This document shows, piece after piece, positions 9,974 to 20,245 of a DNA stretch of 64,000 nt (position 1 is the stretch's first letter; every line of letters starts with the position of its first letter). The DNA is from Verrucomicrobium sp. (lineage in GTDB: Bacteria; Verrucomicrobiota; Verrucomicrobiia; Methylacidiphilales; UBA1321), in assembly GCA_017849585.1 (NCBI GenBank), contig JAFIGT010000010.1, positions 62,001-126,000 of the forward strand, read 5' to 3'. The position numbers were made by a program, and so were the translations under genes. The notes beneath the pieces are model-generated. The model searched no databases. It was not told where the DNA came from and saw nothing but the letters and a program-made list of their open reading frames with translations.

Positions 9974-12900
9974 TGACCGGATTCCTTTTCAACGGCGATA
10001 TGGCTCGACCGCGCGCGGGCTTGGATTTGTGGTTGATACATCGATTCGGCTTGTGTTCCCGGAACGACATAGGTGCCGCGATTCACGGCCTTGATGCGGT
10101 AGATAAATTCGCGGACCGCGCGATAGGCGGTTCCATAAATCACGACCCGATCTTCACGCACATCAACGGAGTCAATCGGGATCATTTCCCAACGCAGATT
10201 CTTTTCACTGCGTATAATTCCACTTTCAGCGGCACGGACAGAATCAATCACTACTTCGAAGCCACCGGGTAGCAGGTCGATGATGGCCGCATTCTCGAGC
10301 ACGTCTTGGTTCAGGGCACGTACTTTGATATGCACTTCGATTTCCTCTCCGAGCGTCGCCTTGGTCACGACATCGCCTTCAGCGTTACGAAATTCACGCT
10401 GCACTTCCAACCCTTCGGCGATGACCTGATTTGCAGGACTCTTTTCAAAACCCGACTGCACGACCTGATAGAAGACAGGTGGTTGTTTAGTCAGGGAACC
10501 GCCGCCATCGCGGGTAAGGCGTATCGCACGGGTCGCAACTGTGAGGGGCGCTTGTTTGACCAGCGATCCTGTAGTGGAGAGTGGTTGGAAATCGGTGTCC
10601 GTTTTGGCCGCGATCGTGAAATCGCCCGCTTGTGCGACTTGCCCGTAAGCTTGCAGTCCGAGAATGGCATAGGCCGCGCTATGTGTATTATAATTTCCCT
10701 GCAAAATTGGCCGGATGATCGACTGTAAATTCTCAGCAGTAACCAGCTTCAATCGTTCCGGAAAGTGATGAGCCAGGATGTAGAGATACTGACTGTCGCG
10801 ATCCAATTCCGAGTAGAAGTCATCGTTTGCTTTAAGCGATGTGCCCATCGTGAATCCGGCCACGAGGCGTTCGCCTTCGCGTACGTTGCGCAGCTGGGCA
10901 TAAGCTCCGGCGCAATAGAGGGCTGCGAGGTCGTTCTTCCACTCTTTGGGATAATGTTGCTCGAGATGAGAGCGCAAACGGTCGAGGGCATTTGTGGTGA
11001 CAATGTCGTTGCGTGTAAGGAGATAAATAGCGAGCGCCTGATGACGCGCCTGCGACAACGACCGGGGTGTTTCGGTGGCCATTTTTTCGAGATAGGCCAA
11101 ACCTTCTACCAGCATGTCGGTCGGAACCGGGTAGTTGCGCTCCCTGGCTTCGGTCAGGAATTGCATGACATAGGCACTGGTAAAGTGAAGGGGCTCCACC
11201 TTATCGGCCCGCCATAAACCAAAAGCGCCTTGATCATTCTGACGGCCGCGCAGAAGAGCGAAGATTTCGATAAAGGCTTTGGCGGCCTCAGTCTTGCTCA
11301 CGCTGAATTCATTTTCTCCAGCCAGAACGACCAGGGGCAATCCCCGGCTGGTAAGTTGCTCCGAGCAGAGATGTGGATAATCATCCAAATACGATTTCAA
11401 ACCTCGGCATAGACCAAGAGGAAGCGCAGACACATAGGAGACACCCTTGAAATAGGCTGGGTAGAAATCGTGCTTCAATATGACATCCTCTTGTATTCCT
11501 GTGAACGATCCGCCATGAATCACTGTGCGTTGAGCGACTGGTGGACGAATGCTTATATGTGAGACGTATTGAGCGGAGGCAGTCCCTCGCTTTGCGTGGA
11601 AAGTGAGGTCGGCATTACCGAGTTGATCCTTGGCGCGGCAAAGAAAATGGACGACCGTATCGCGCCCTTCAGCAATCGTGAGAGATGACTCGGGCTTCTG
11701 AAGGATTTCAAGAGATGGCGATGCCTCGATATCCAGCAGCACAGTGGCAGTGGGACCGGAGCCCTCCTGTTGATTGGCTACGCTCACACTGACATCGAAA
11801 GTATCGCCTGGAGCTACAAAGGTGGGAACGTTGGGTTGAATGATGAAGGGGCCTCGTGCGATTACTTTTCGCTCTACAGATCCGGCTGCATTCTCCGAGA
11901 TAGCAACAGCCATCAGGCGCAGGGTGCCGTTGAAATACTCCGGCACGGTATAGTGTGCTGTGCGCGATTGGGGACTGCACTCTAAAATGCCAGACCAATA
12001 GACCACTGGCGCTTCATTTTTTCGCTTGAAGGGGTTGAGATTGGCTGCGAGCAAATCCTCCCGACCGTCGCCACCAGCAGCGGCAACTTCACGGGAGATG
12101 GAGTATTCCGGAAGAATTAAATCGAGAATCTGATCGGTTGTGACCTGTAAGGCTCGCTTCTGTAGGAAATAGTCCAGCGGGTCTGGGACCTGATAGTTGG
12201 CGACTTGCAGGATGCCTTCATCCACGGCATAGACAATGACTTTCGATGGTTTGTCGCTGCGATATTGAATTGAGAGTGTTCTCCCGGGGATGACTTTTTC
12301 AGGAACCGAAAGTTCGACGTGGATGGTTCGCTTCGCGCGGCTGACACGAAAGGGGATGACTGCGTAACTCAGGGGACTCATGAAAATCTCTCGGGAATCA
12401 AGAGAGCGCACGAATGCGACATTGATGTAGCCGTTGCCTTCAAAATCTTTCGGGAGCGTGATTTTTTGCACGCTGCTTAGCGAGGTGGCGCGAAACCAGC
12501 GATGAGCATGTACGCGTTCCCTTTCAATCGTGATAAGACCAGAACCCGTATAGGGTGCTGTGATTGCAATGGAGATATCTTCTCCCGGCAGGAATTCATT
12601 TTTTGAGAGTTGAGCTTTGAGTTCGGCGTTGCGTTCGAGCTGTCGTGTGGCGCTGCCGGTACCGACGACAGAGAATCTAATTGCGTTGACGCAGACGTTC
12701 TGGCTGTCATACAAGCGCGCGATGAAGTCGCCGGTTCGACCCGTGGGAACGATCCATTTTTGGCTGACTGCAGCGAGGGTAAGTATTTTGGTTTCGACTT
12801 CCCGCTCTTTAAGAACGGATTGATAGGCATAATTGCCGTTTTCTTTTTTCGTCAATACAGAGAGATAATATTGTTCTGAGAGAACGAGCTTGAGATTGCC

Positions 12901-15804
12901 GGCAGCGAAGGGCCGCAAATGCGGATCAACGGCCAGTAGTTCCACCGTGCGCTGACTGTTGCGATGAATAAACCGTAGATCGCCATCCGTTTTGAACCCG
13001 ACAAGCCATGGACGCGCAGAGACGAGGATTTCACTGCCGATGGCGACGCTGCGGCCTCCTTCCTTTTCGAAGCCACGCGCTACGTAGGTCAGGCGATAAG
13101 CGGAGGCATCAAAGCGGGCAAGATTGAAGTCGAGCTCGGCAAGGCCTTGGTCGTTGGTTGTTGCCGTGGCGAGTTCTTCATCATGAGGTTCGCGTTTGGT
13201 GGTTTCTTTTAAAAATGGATCGTAGAAATTGAAGTCGGAATAGTTTTTGAACGCAATGGCGGCGGGGGTAAGAGACATTTTTCCGGTAATACGATGGCCT
13301 GCTGCGGGGGCTCCATAGAGGTTTTTCAGGTTTACATTGACCTTTAAGCCATCTGGCTGCACCCAACCAATGGACGGTTCGCTGGTGAGTTCCGCCTGGA
13401 TTTTGAGCCGGTCCGGGAGGAATTCCTCGACGCGAATGGATGTGCTGCCGAGTAACTCGCCACGCTTATCTTTTTTGCGCAGGTAGAGGCCAATGGTGTA
13501 AAGGCCGGTGGGGGCGGCTTCACGTGTGGTATATGACCACTCGAAGAATCCATCGACAGGTGACTGAATTTGAATCGTGGTGGATTCTCGTCCTTGCGGA
13601 TCGGTGATGGCAATTTCAAGCGGGAGTCCGGCGAGACGGTCCTTCCAATCCATTTGTTTCAGCGCGATGCCGAAATGGGCTGTATCGCCAGGCCGATAAA
13701 TATCGCGATCAGAAAAGAGGAATGCCCCCAGCGAATCAGGCCGGGGAAGTTCCACGCCCGAGATGTCGTAACGCGAGTAGTTGAGACGACGATCGGCGCG
13801 TCCATAGGGCATGAATGAAAAATCGTTACCGTGACGAACTACGAGAGCGACAGGTTCCTGTTCGCGCTTGAAGTCTTTCAATATCGGCAAGGTCGCATGA
13901 CCGCTCTCATCCGTGGAGGCTGCCACAACGGGGACGCCGTTTTTGCCGAGGACTTCGACTTTTGCACCCTGAACAGGTAGCCCAGTCTTGACGGATTGTA
14001 CAAAAACATCCTGCGAGCCATCGGCGTTTAGTTTGGCGACGAAGCCGAGATCGGTAACGAGAATGAGGCGGCGGTCAGAAACGAGATCCGCTGAGTCGTG
14101 ATCTTCCCAGCGATGGTCGGAGGTGCGGTTGTCCTCCATTGATGAAGCGCTGGGAGAGGATTCCGATTCATCGTCGGACGGTTTGACCTCGGCTACGCGA
14201 ATAAGAAACAGACCGCGATGCTCGCCGGTACGTTTATCGGTGAGGCAGTCGTTGAGATTGAGCGTTAGATAGCTGGACTTGCCGGGTTCCGCAACGACAT
14301 CGATTTTGCGGGTTGATATATCGCAAATATTATCTTCACCGAAGTGGTAGCTCTGAAAAACGGGCGATTGGAAATTACCGCTCGACTGGCTGATGAGGTG
14401 ATTGATTTCCTTTGGGTCGACGCGGCCGATGCGATATTCGACTTGTGAGAGGCTTCGAGCGAGCACGGACAACTTGTGTTCTCCACTGAGTGCGAGTATC
14501 GCGCCCTCATGGAGAAAGCGGATTTCCTTGGCGTAAGGAGTCACCTTGACCACGGTTCGATAGTCATTCTTCATGACGAAGCCTCCAAGGCTGGTGAGAC
14601 CGTTCCGAACCTGTATCAGAAGATAGCGGTTTTCCGGCACCGATAATTGCAGGCTGTGAGTCTCGGGATAGTCGATCTCGGGAGTGTTCCATTTGATTGC
14701 GATGGGCTTGGATTGCGCGAGCAGCGCGTCGTCCACTTCACCCGCGCCGGACCAGTCGTAGTTCTGAACTGCAGGACGCGATCCGCGGGCGGGTTTATCT
14801 GCGGGAAGCAGATGAACTGTGATGGCTTTCTTCAAGTCATCCGGCTTCACGCCGATGGTGGTTTCCAGAATCAGAGTTTGCTCTGGTTCTCCATTGAGAT
14901 TGGTGGCAATGACCGTCTCTGCGCGCTTAAAGCGGAGAAAACTGTAGAGATTTGGCACGCGCAATTCACCACTGAGCGGAGCATGGAGAGTGGCCTCTCC
15001 AGAGCGATTGGTGAGTTCCTTGCGTACCTGAAGCCGCAGATAGTTGTCTTCTTTCGGCAACCGGATGGGGAGCGAGCGAAGGTAAGCGGTGCGACCATCA
15101 GGAGTGAGCGTGATGGCGAAAGGCGCTTCGTCTTTTTGAGCGTGCGCAAAAAGATCCTCCCGACCTTGCCATTTCCATTCGAGGGATCGCAAAAGTGCGG
15201 CGGCATCGACGGGATGTGTGAAGGTGATGGTGGCGGTGGTGCGTCGTTCGCTCGGATCTTTCGGATTCACATAGAACTCCACGGCATGGATCGAGGCGCG
15301 AAATTTCTCCGTCGTGAATCGCGGACGGTAGGTATTGAGCTTCACTTGGGCTGGGAAGAGGGAAGATTGCAACCTCACGGTATATTCTTTTCCCGCGGGC
15401 CAATCGGTTTCCGGTTGAAAGGTCAGTTCGCGATCTCTGAGCCATGTCCATGTACCGGGGAGGGCGGGTTGCAGTTCGACGCCACGCACCACTTTTTTTC
15501 CAATCTGGTCGAGGAGCGCAGCGGATTGGGAAAATTTGACGGAGAGTGGTGCGGGCCTGATTTTGCCATCGACGACCGGGGAGACGGGTGGGGCGATGAC
15601 GGAGACGGTGGTGAGATCGGCTTTGGGTTGATTGGAATTCCACCAGGACGAAATACCGATGATCAAAGCGATGGAGAGTAAGAAAATCAGAATGCGCTTG
15701 AGGCTCGTGGAGTTGGACGATTTTTGTAGCCAGCGCGGGGGCTGCCAGGAGAGGGTGCCGAAGGTTGAGGAAAAAATTCGTTCGAGAAAAGCGAAGCGAT
15801 TCAT
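9970..15804 (-). CDS. Bacterial alpha-2-macroglobulin, membrane-anchored
   Basis: 1944-residue protease-trap protein of the bacterial A2M family. Large N-terminal MG-like beta domains lead to a bait-region segment and a thioester domain. The thioester motif C-S-E-Q is intact, with Cys at residue 1480 (codon 11365-11367) in the context YPHLCSEQLTSRGLPL. Residues about 37-54 form an N-terminal membrane helix. There is no lipobox Cys, unlike the lipoprotein form in E. coli, so this appears to be an uncleaved signal-anchor variant facing the periplasm. It is translationally coupled to pbpC. The longer length relative to E. coli YfhM (about 1650) suggests extra N-terminal domains. Confidence 0.92.
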   Translation of the reverse strand: MNRFAFLERIFSSTFGTLSWQPPRWLQKSSNSTSLKRILIFLLSIALIIGISSWWNSNQPKADLTTVSVIAPPVSPVVDGKIRPAPLSVKFSQSAALLDQIGKKVVRGVELQPALPGTWTWLRDRELTFQPETDWPAGKEYTVRLQSSLFPAQVKLNTYRPRFTTEKFRASIHAVEFYVNPKDPSERRTTATITFTHPVDAAALLRSLEWKWQGREDLFAHAQKDEAPFAITLTPDGRTAYLRSLPIRLPKEDNYLRLQVRKELTNRSGEATLHAPLSGELRVPNLYSFLRFKRAETVIATNLNGEPEQTLILETTIGVKPDDLKKAITVHLLPADKPARGSRPAVQNYDWSGAGEVDDALLAQSKPIAIKWNTPEIDYPETHSLQLSVPENRYLLIQVRNGLTSLGGFVMKNDYRTVVKVTPYAKEIRFLHEGAILALSGEHKLSVLARSLSQVEYRIGRVDPKEINHLISQSSGNFQSPVFQSYHFGEDNICDISTRKIDVVAEPGKSSYLTLNLNDCLTDKRTGEHRGLFLIRVAEVKPSDDESESSPSASSMEDNRTSDHRWEDHDSADLVSDRRLILVTDLGFVAKLNADGSQDVFVQSVKTGLPVQGAKVEVLGKNGVPVVAASTDESGHATLPILKDFKREQEPVALVVRHGNDFSFMPYGRADRRLNYSRYDISGVELPRPDSLGAFLFSDRDIYRPGDTAHFGIALKQMDWKDRLAGLPLEIAITDPQGRESTTIQIQSPVDGFFEWSYTTREAAPTGLYTIGLYLRKKDKRGELLGSTSIRVEEFLPDRLKIQAELTSEPSIGWVQPDGLKVNVNLKNLYGAPAAGHRITGKMSLTPAAIAFKNYSDFNFYDPFLKETTKREPHDEELATATTNDQGLAELDFNLARFDASAYRLTYVARGFEKEGGRSVAIGSEILVSARPWLVGFKTDGDLRFIHRNSQRTVELLAVDPHLRPFAAGNLKLVLSEQYYLSVLTKKENGNYAYQSVLKEREVETKILTLAAVSQKWIVPTGRTGDFIARLYDSQNVCVNAIRFSVVGTGSATRQLERNAELKAQLSKNEFLPGEDISIAITAPYTGSGLITIERERVHAHRWFRATSLSSVQKITLPKDFEGNGYINVAFVRSLDSREIFMSPLSYAVIPFRVSRAKRTIHVELSVPEKVIPGRTLSIQYRSDKPSKVIVYAVDEGILQVANYQVPDPLDYFLQKRALQVTTDQILDLILPEYSISREVAAAGGDGREDLLAANLNPFKRKNEAPVVYWSGILECSPQSRTAHYTVPEYFNGTLRLMAVAISENAAGSVERKVIARGPFIIQPNVPTFVAPGDTFDVSVSVANQQEGSGPTATVLLDIEASPSLEILQKPESSLTIAEGRDTVVHFLCRAKDQLGNADLTFHAKRGTASAQYVSHISIRPPVAQRTVIHGGSFTGIQEDVILKHDFYPAYFKGVSYVSALPLGLCRGLKSYLDDYPHLCSEQLTSRGLPLVVLAGENEFSVSKTEAAKAFIEIFALLRGRQNDQGAFGLWRADKVEPLHFTSAYVMQFLTEARERNYPVPTDMLVEGLAYLEKMATETPRSLSQARHQALAIYLLTRNDIVTTNALDRLRSHLEQHYPKEWKNDLAALYCAGAYAQLRNVREGERLVAGFTMGTSLKANDDFYSELDRDSQYLYILAHHFPERLKLVTAENLQSIIRPILQGNYNTHSAAYAILGLQAYGQVAQAGDFTIAAKTDTDFQPLSTTGSLVKQAPLTVATRAIRLTRDGGGSLTKQPPVFYQVVQSGFEKSPANQVIAEGLEVQREFRNAEGDVVTKATLGEEIEVHIKVRALNQDVLENAAIIDLLPGGFEVVIDSVRAAESGIIRSEKNLRWEMIPIDSVDVREDRVVIYGTAYRAVREFIYRIKAVNRGTYVVPGTQAESMYQPQIQARARSSHIAVEKESGQ

Positions 15805-15895
15805 GGTCTTGCGGTATCATCGCAATTCCGAACCGGGTTCTTTCAGGATTCGTGATTTATTTTAAAAAAAGTCGCGCACCTAGCAAACCTTGTGG

Positions 15896-18769
15896 TCAGT
15901 TGCAGAGGATATAAGGACCGGCGGAGCGGACGGCTTGCCAGAGTCCGTTTTCTTTTCGGATGGTAACGAGTTGATCACGTTGAACTTGTGATAAATTGAA
16001 GGCGCGGCGGTAGAATGCTTGCATGAAGGTGGCGGCATAGGCGTCGTCGACGGGCCAGAGGGTCATGACCAGATTTTGCGCTCCGGCGAGGAGGAATCCC
16101 CGGCGCAGGCCGAGCACGCCTTCCCCGGCTTGAATCGGGCCGGTGCCGGTATCGCAGGCGGACAGGACAACCAGCCACGTATGATGCAGGTTAAGCGTTC
16201 CGACTTCCGAGGCGGTGATCACGCCATCTTTTTCGGGCGTCGGGAATTCGCCGCGCTGCCAGGCGTAGAGCGTGGCTTGGGCTCCAGCGAGTGCGAGCAG
16301 ACTGGTGGAGCCGGAATGGGCCGCGCGGGTGGTCACGCCCGGAATCGGATTGGCAGTCACGGGTTTGGTCGTCGCCCAAGCGAGACCATGCGTGGCGAGG
16401 TGGAGAATCCGGGGCGAACCGATGGCCTTGAGCTTCGCTTCGGTGGCTTGGGGGCCGGAATAGGATTCCACCTCGAGCCCGCTTTCCTTCGCGGCGCTTT
16501 GCAAAAGGGCGGCCTCGCGTTGAGCACCGGGCAGGGGTGATAACCGGATGGCATCGCTGGCCGTGCCGGTGGATTTGGCCGGGCCGAAATCGGGAGAGGA
16601 GAAGAGGACGAGTCGCCGATCCGATTCATGGATGGCGGTAGATGTCCGCAACAGGTCGCGCGCGCTGGTCACATATTCGAAGGTGTATTTTTCGGCCAAA
16701 AAGCGGTCATCCGGCGAGAGCAGGGTGGCGAAGGAAATGGAATTCAGGGCGGAGTCCGGGCTCAGAATCACACGCTGGCAGTCGTTGCCCAATGCCGATT
16801 CGAGGGGCTGCCAGAGACGCTGTTCCAGCTGCTGCAGGACGGCGCGTAGCGCGGTATCGCGCACACGGCGGCGCACATACTTTTGATAAAGTTGAATGGA
16901 CGCGTCGATCGTCTCCGCGTTGCCGAGTTCGATCCAGCGCGGGGGTTGATTTCGCCGTTGCACCACCGCGCCGTAGGCCGGTTGAAAAGTGAGGTTCTTG
17001 CCGCAGGTCTGATAGCGGACGAACTCGATGAGCGCGGCGTGTTCCGGTATGGCGGCGGCGATGGTGGCGGGCTCGACTTGCAGGGCGCGGCGGCTCGATT
17101 GGGCGCGACCCATTTTCTCGCCCAGCTGCCATTGCAGGCGGTCGATCTCGCGCTCGAGCGGTTCCCGTTCGGTGGCGGTGGGATTTTTTTCGAGCGTGCG
17201 CGCGGTCGCTTGCAAGCGGGCCAGCAGCGCGGCGATCTCGGGATTGTCCGAGGCGCGCGCCTCGGCGAGTTTATCTTCCAGAATGGAATCGAGCACCACA
17301 CCCTTCGTGCGATAGACCACGCGGGCGATCTCGGTGGCATCCCCCAGCGTGGCGGTGAGGTTGTAGAAGCGGAGTGTACGTTGGAAATCGATACGTTGTT
17401 TTTCCGACGTGAAGAGAAACAGATTTTGCAGCAGATGTTCGCGTACGGTGGAGGCTTCGCGCGCCAGCGCGGTCGCTTCCGGGCGATGTCCCAGTTCGAG
17501 CTGGAGACACGCGCTGTTCTCCAGGGTTTTCAGCAAGTCGGGATGATATGGTCCGAGGGCCGCCCGCTGAATGGTCAAAGCCTGCTCGTAGAGCGGAGCT
17601 GCGGACGCGAGCTGGCCGCTGAGATGATAGTGGCGGGCGAGGAATCCATAGCTTGCGGCGGTTTCGGGATGTGGCTCGCCGAGAATGCGGCGGCGAATGT
17701 CGAGGGCGCGTTGGTGCAGCGGTTCCGCACGGCCGTATTGACCGAGCGTGTCGTAGAGATAAGCGAGATGAAAAAAGGAGCGGGCGGTGTCGGGCTGATC
17801 CGCGCCGATAACTTTCTCCCGCGACTGCGCGGCGCGTTGCAGGAAGGACTCCGCCGCCGTGTAGTCGCCGAGATCGTAGTAGAGAAGGCCGAGGTGATTG
17901 ACTGATGTGAGTGTGAGCGGATGATTCACGCCGAGCTTTTGCTCGCGGATGCGCAACACGCGCCAGAACAGGGTTTCGGCCCGTTCGTAATCGCCCATGC
18001 CGAGATACACCAAGGCGAGGTTATTGACCGTGGTGGCGGTGGCGAGCGAGCCGCGGCCCTTGACCCGTTCGCGAATGGCGAGGGCCTGCGAGAAATAATG
18101 TTCCGCCTGCTGGTAGTCCCCGCGCACCCAGTAAAGGGTCGCAAGATTGTTGAGCGTGGTGGCGCTCGTGGCGGTATCAGGGCCGAGGGTTTCCTTCTGG
18201 ATGGCGATGGCTTCCAGAAAATAATTCTCGGCGGCGGTGTAGTTGCCCTTGTTCTCGTTCAAAACACCGAGACTGTTCAAGGCCAGCGCGGTGCGCGGGT
18301 GACGCCGCCCCACCTGTTTCTCATCAATCGCCAGCACGCGCAGAAAGAGCGGTTCCGCCTTCGCGTAGCTCGACATGTTGGAATAAAACCAGGCGAGATC
18401 GTACAATGCCTCGCCCACGCGCAAGTCCTCCGGGCCATGCGCTTGCTCGCGGGCCGAGACGACTTCGGTCAGGCATTTCTCCGCTTCGGGAAAACGGTGG
18501 CAACGCAAATAGAGTTGAGCCAATTCGTAGCGGGCCGTGGTTGTCGTGCTGGGATCGTGGGCGCCGAATTGTTGTTCGGCCAGAGCGACGGTTTCCCGGC
18601 CGAGCGCGAGAGACTCCTCGACCTTGCCGGTTTGCATCTGCTCTTTGGCCAGCTCAAAGCGCTTGGTCCAGTCGATGACTGAAGGTGGGGTGGTCGAGGG
18701 ACTTTGTGCCCACATCAGCCCCGGGACGAGCGCGAGCAGCAAGAGAAGAAGGAGCAAGCGGGGCGGCAT
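15896..18769 (-). CDS. Secreted TPR-CHAT caspase-like protein
   Basis: 957 residues. A Leu-rich signal peptide (about 1-22, ending MWAQ) is followed by roughly ten tetratricopeptide repeats of the Kinesin-light-chain/TPR_12 type (about 60-450, with recurrent AEPLFLRVLAI, AENYFLEAI and AEHYFSQALAI elements), a helical linker (480-560), and a C-terminal CHAT domain (about 650-957). The CHAT catalytic dyad is present: H794 in LHLATHGLAW and C872 in VLSACDTG, followed by GEGVLGLRRGFLLAGA. CHAT proteins are caspase-fold peptidases; the predicted location is periplasmic. It is divergent from a sigma/anti-sigma pair, so regulated proteolysis linked to that pair is a plausible inference. The substrate is unknown. 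Confidence 0.9.
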   Translation of the reverse strand: MPPRLLLLLLLLALVPGLMWAQSPSTTPPSVIDWTKRFELAKEQMQTGKVEESLALGRETVALAEQQFGAHDPSTTTTARYELAQLYLRCHRFPEAEKCLTEVVSAREQAHGPEDLRVGEALYDLAWFYSNMSSYAKAEPLFLRVLAIDEKQVGRRHPRTALALNSLGVLNENKGNYTAAENYFLEAIAIQKETLGPDTATSATTLNNLATLYWVRGDYQQAEHYFSQALAIRERVKGRGSLATATTVNNLALVYLGMGDYERAETLFWRVLRIREQKLGVNHPLTLTSVNHLGLLYYDLGDYTAAESFLQRAAQSREKVIGADQPDTARSFFHLAYLYDTLGQYGRAEPLHQRALDIRRRILGEPHPETAASYGFLARHYHLSGQLASAAPLYEQALTIQRAALGPYHPDLLKTLENSACLQLELGHRPEATALAREASTVREHLLQNLFLFTSEKQRIDFQRTLRFYNLTATLGDATEIARVVYRTKGVVLDSILEDKLAEARASDNPEIAALLARLQATARTLEKNPTATEREPLEREIDRLQWQLGEKMGRAQSSRRALQVEPATIAAAIPEHAALIEFVRYQTCGKNLTFQPAYGAVVQRRNQPPRWIELGNAETIDASIQLYQKYVRRRVRDTALRAVLQQLEQRLWQPLESALGNDCQRVILSPDSALNSISFATLLSPDDRFLAEKYTFEYVTSARDLLRTSTAIHESDRRLVLFSSPDFGPAKSTGTASDAIRLSPLPGAQREAALLQSAAKESGLEVESYSGPQATEAKLKAIGSPRILHLATHGLAWATTKPVTANPIPGVTTRAAHSGSTSLLALAGAQATLYAWQRGEFPTPEKDGVITASEVGTLNLHHTWLVVLSACDTGTGPIQAGEGVLGLRRGFLLAGAQNLVMTLWPVDDAYAATFMQAFYRRAFNLSQVQRDQLVTIRKENGLWQAVRSAGPYILCN

Positions 18770-18895
18770 GGGTGGGGTTTCGTCATCATCGGGACAAATA
18801 GCCGGGTTTCAAGCGTCTAAGAGCCTGTGAGGAAGGAGCTATCGAGGGCGAGTGCACTTGCCAGTGAAGCTGTTTTTATGAAGGATGGGGGAACG

Positions 18896-19507
18896 ATGTG
18901 GAGCGAGGCGTCTTTGCTGAAAGCGTTGCAGGCGGGGAGTGAATCCGCCTGGGATGACGCTTTTCGCCGTCTCTATCCCTGTGTCCTGGCTGCGGCGCAA
19001 CATCCGCTCGCGGGCTTGACCGCGAGCGAGGCGGAGGATGTGGCCATGGAGGCGTTGACGCAGCTGGTACCCAAGGTGGGTGAACTGGAGACGTGGGAGG
19101 ATTTGCGGGCGCTGGCGGTGACGATTGCGGGACGTCGGGCGATTTCCGAGAAGCGTAAATTGACCGCGGAAAAGCGCGGGAGCGGCCAGACGGAGAGTCT
19201 GGAATTTTTGCGGGAAAAGACGGACGGTTTATTCGAACCCGCCGATTTGATTGCGAACCTGCAACCCACGGAATTACGCGAACTCGCGGCCCTGTTGGGC
19301 GACGCCATGAGTGAGCTCGAACCGCCCGCGCCGCAACTGATTCGCGAGTTTGTGGTCGACGGCATTTCCTATAAGGAACTCGCAGCGCGGCATCGGCTCC
19401 CCATTGGCACGGTGGGCGTGCATTTGGCCCGGGGCTTGAAAAAGATCCGGTTGCGCATTGAAAAAAATCCCCTTTTGTTGAAAGAAATTACGGCCCATTG
19501 GCGATGA
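18896..19507 (+). CDS. ECF-like RNA polymerase sigma factor
   Basis: 203 residues from ATG 18896, chosen because a GGGGGA ribosome site precedes it and because M-W-S-E-A-S-L-L-K-A-L starts like region 2 of sigma-70 proteins; upstream GTG 18827 and ATG 18878 are in frame. Region 2 is recognisable from SAWDDAFRRLYPCVLAAAQ and EAEDVAMEAL. Region 4 has the helix-turn-helix SYKELAARHRLPIGTVGVHL followed by ARGLKKIR. The next gene, 14 nt downstream, encodes a membrane protein of anti-sigma shape. Divergent to the TPR-CHAT gene. The region 2 sequence is divergent, so the exact ECF group is not assigned. Confidence 0.8.
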   Translation: MWSEASLLKALQAGSESAWDDAFRRLYPCVLAAAQHPLAGLTASEAEDVAMEALTQLVPKVGELETWEDLRALAVTIAGRRAISEKRKLTAEKRGSGQTESLEFLREKTDGLFEPADLIANLQPTELRELAALLGDAMSELEPPAPQLIREFVVDGISYKELAARHRLPIGTVGVHLARGLKKIRLRIEKNPLLLKEITAHWR

Positions 19508-19521
19508 TAGAGTAGCAAGAT

Positions 19522-20217
19522 ATGCACGACGACGAATTCCAGCATCTGGCCCTGAAGGCGCTCTCCGGCGAAATTTCCCCGGAGGAGAATGCCGCGTTGG
19601 AGCGTGGCCTGAAGGAGGAACCGGCCCGGCAGGCGGAGTTGGAAGACTTGCGCGCGGCGTTGGAGCTCACGCGCGCCACGCTACCGCTGGCCTCGTCGCT
19701 GGAAGCGCCTCCGGCGGAATTGCCCGCGCATCGCTTGAACCAACTGCGCTCCGCCGTTCGATTACATTTCCAGAAAGAAGAAGCGAAACCGGAAGCGGCG
19801 ACTCGTTTCGCGGGCTGGAACTGGCTGCGCACGACGTGGGGTCAAGGACTGAGCGGGGCGGCCTTGGCAGTGCTGTGCGTGGTGTTGATTTTTGCCTCGT
19901 GGCCAAGCCCGTCCGGGATCGAGATCGGACTCTATGCGGAATCGACGACGCGCGATGGCGTGACGGCGTTGACGCTGCCGGAGAGTGCGTCGGTGCGGGT
20001 GACGCGCTTCGAGAATGATCAGGCGTTCGATCGCTGGCTTTCGCGTCCGTTTGACCGGGAGGAAAAGGCCCGCATCTGGTTCGATGACGAGCACGATCTC
20101 ATTCATGTGCGACTGCGCCCAACGCTCTTCCGGGAGAGTCGCGAATGGACCCGGCCGCTGCCAGCCAGCGACGCGGATCGCCGCGCGGCACTGGAGTCGC
20201 TACTGCGCTCGCTGTGA
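19522..20217 (+). CDS. Putative membrane anti-sigma factor
   Basis: 231 residues with one membrane helix at about 114-132 (ALAVLCVVLIFASW core). The cytoplasmic N-terminal part (about 1-105) is helical and Glu/Leu-rich, beginning HDDEFQHLALKALSGEISPEE, like the anti-sigma domain of ECF partners but without the zinc motif HxxxCxxC. The external part (about 100 residues) is unrecognised. Position immediately after the sigma factor gene is the main argument for its role. It could be a substrate or sensor for the neighbouring secreted CHAT protein; this is inference only. Confidence 0.65.
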   Translation: MHDDEFQHLALKALSGEISPEENAALERGLKEEPARQAELEDLRAALELTRATLPLASSLEAPPAELPAHRLNQLRSAVRLHFQKEEAKPEAATRFAGWNWLRTTWGQGLSGAALAVLCVVLIFASWPSPSGIEIGLYAESTTRDGVTALTLPESASVRVTRFENDQAFDRWLSRPFDREEKARIWFDDEHDLIHVRLRPTLFRESREWTRPLPASDADRRAALESLLRSL

Positions 20218-20245
20218 GCGAGGACGTTGATGTGACGGGCGAGGT

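Noticed and set aside
14647-15681. 344-residue plus-strand open frame inside the alpha-2-macroglobulin
   Set aside because: Antisense to a complete A2M gene, compositionally Gly/Arg-rich and without a domain.
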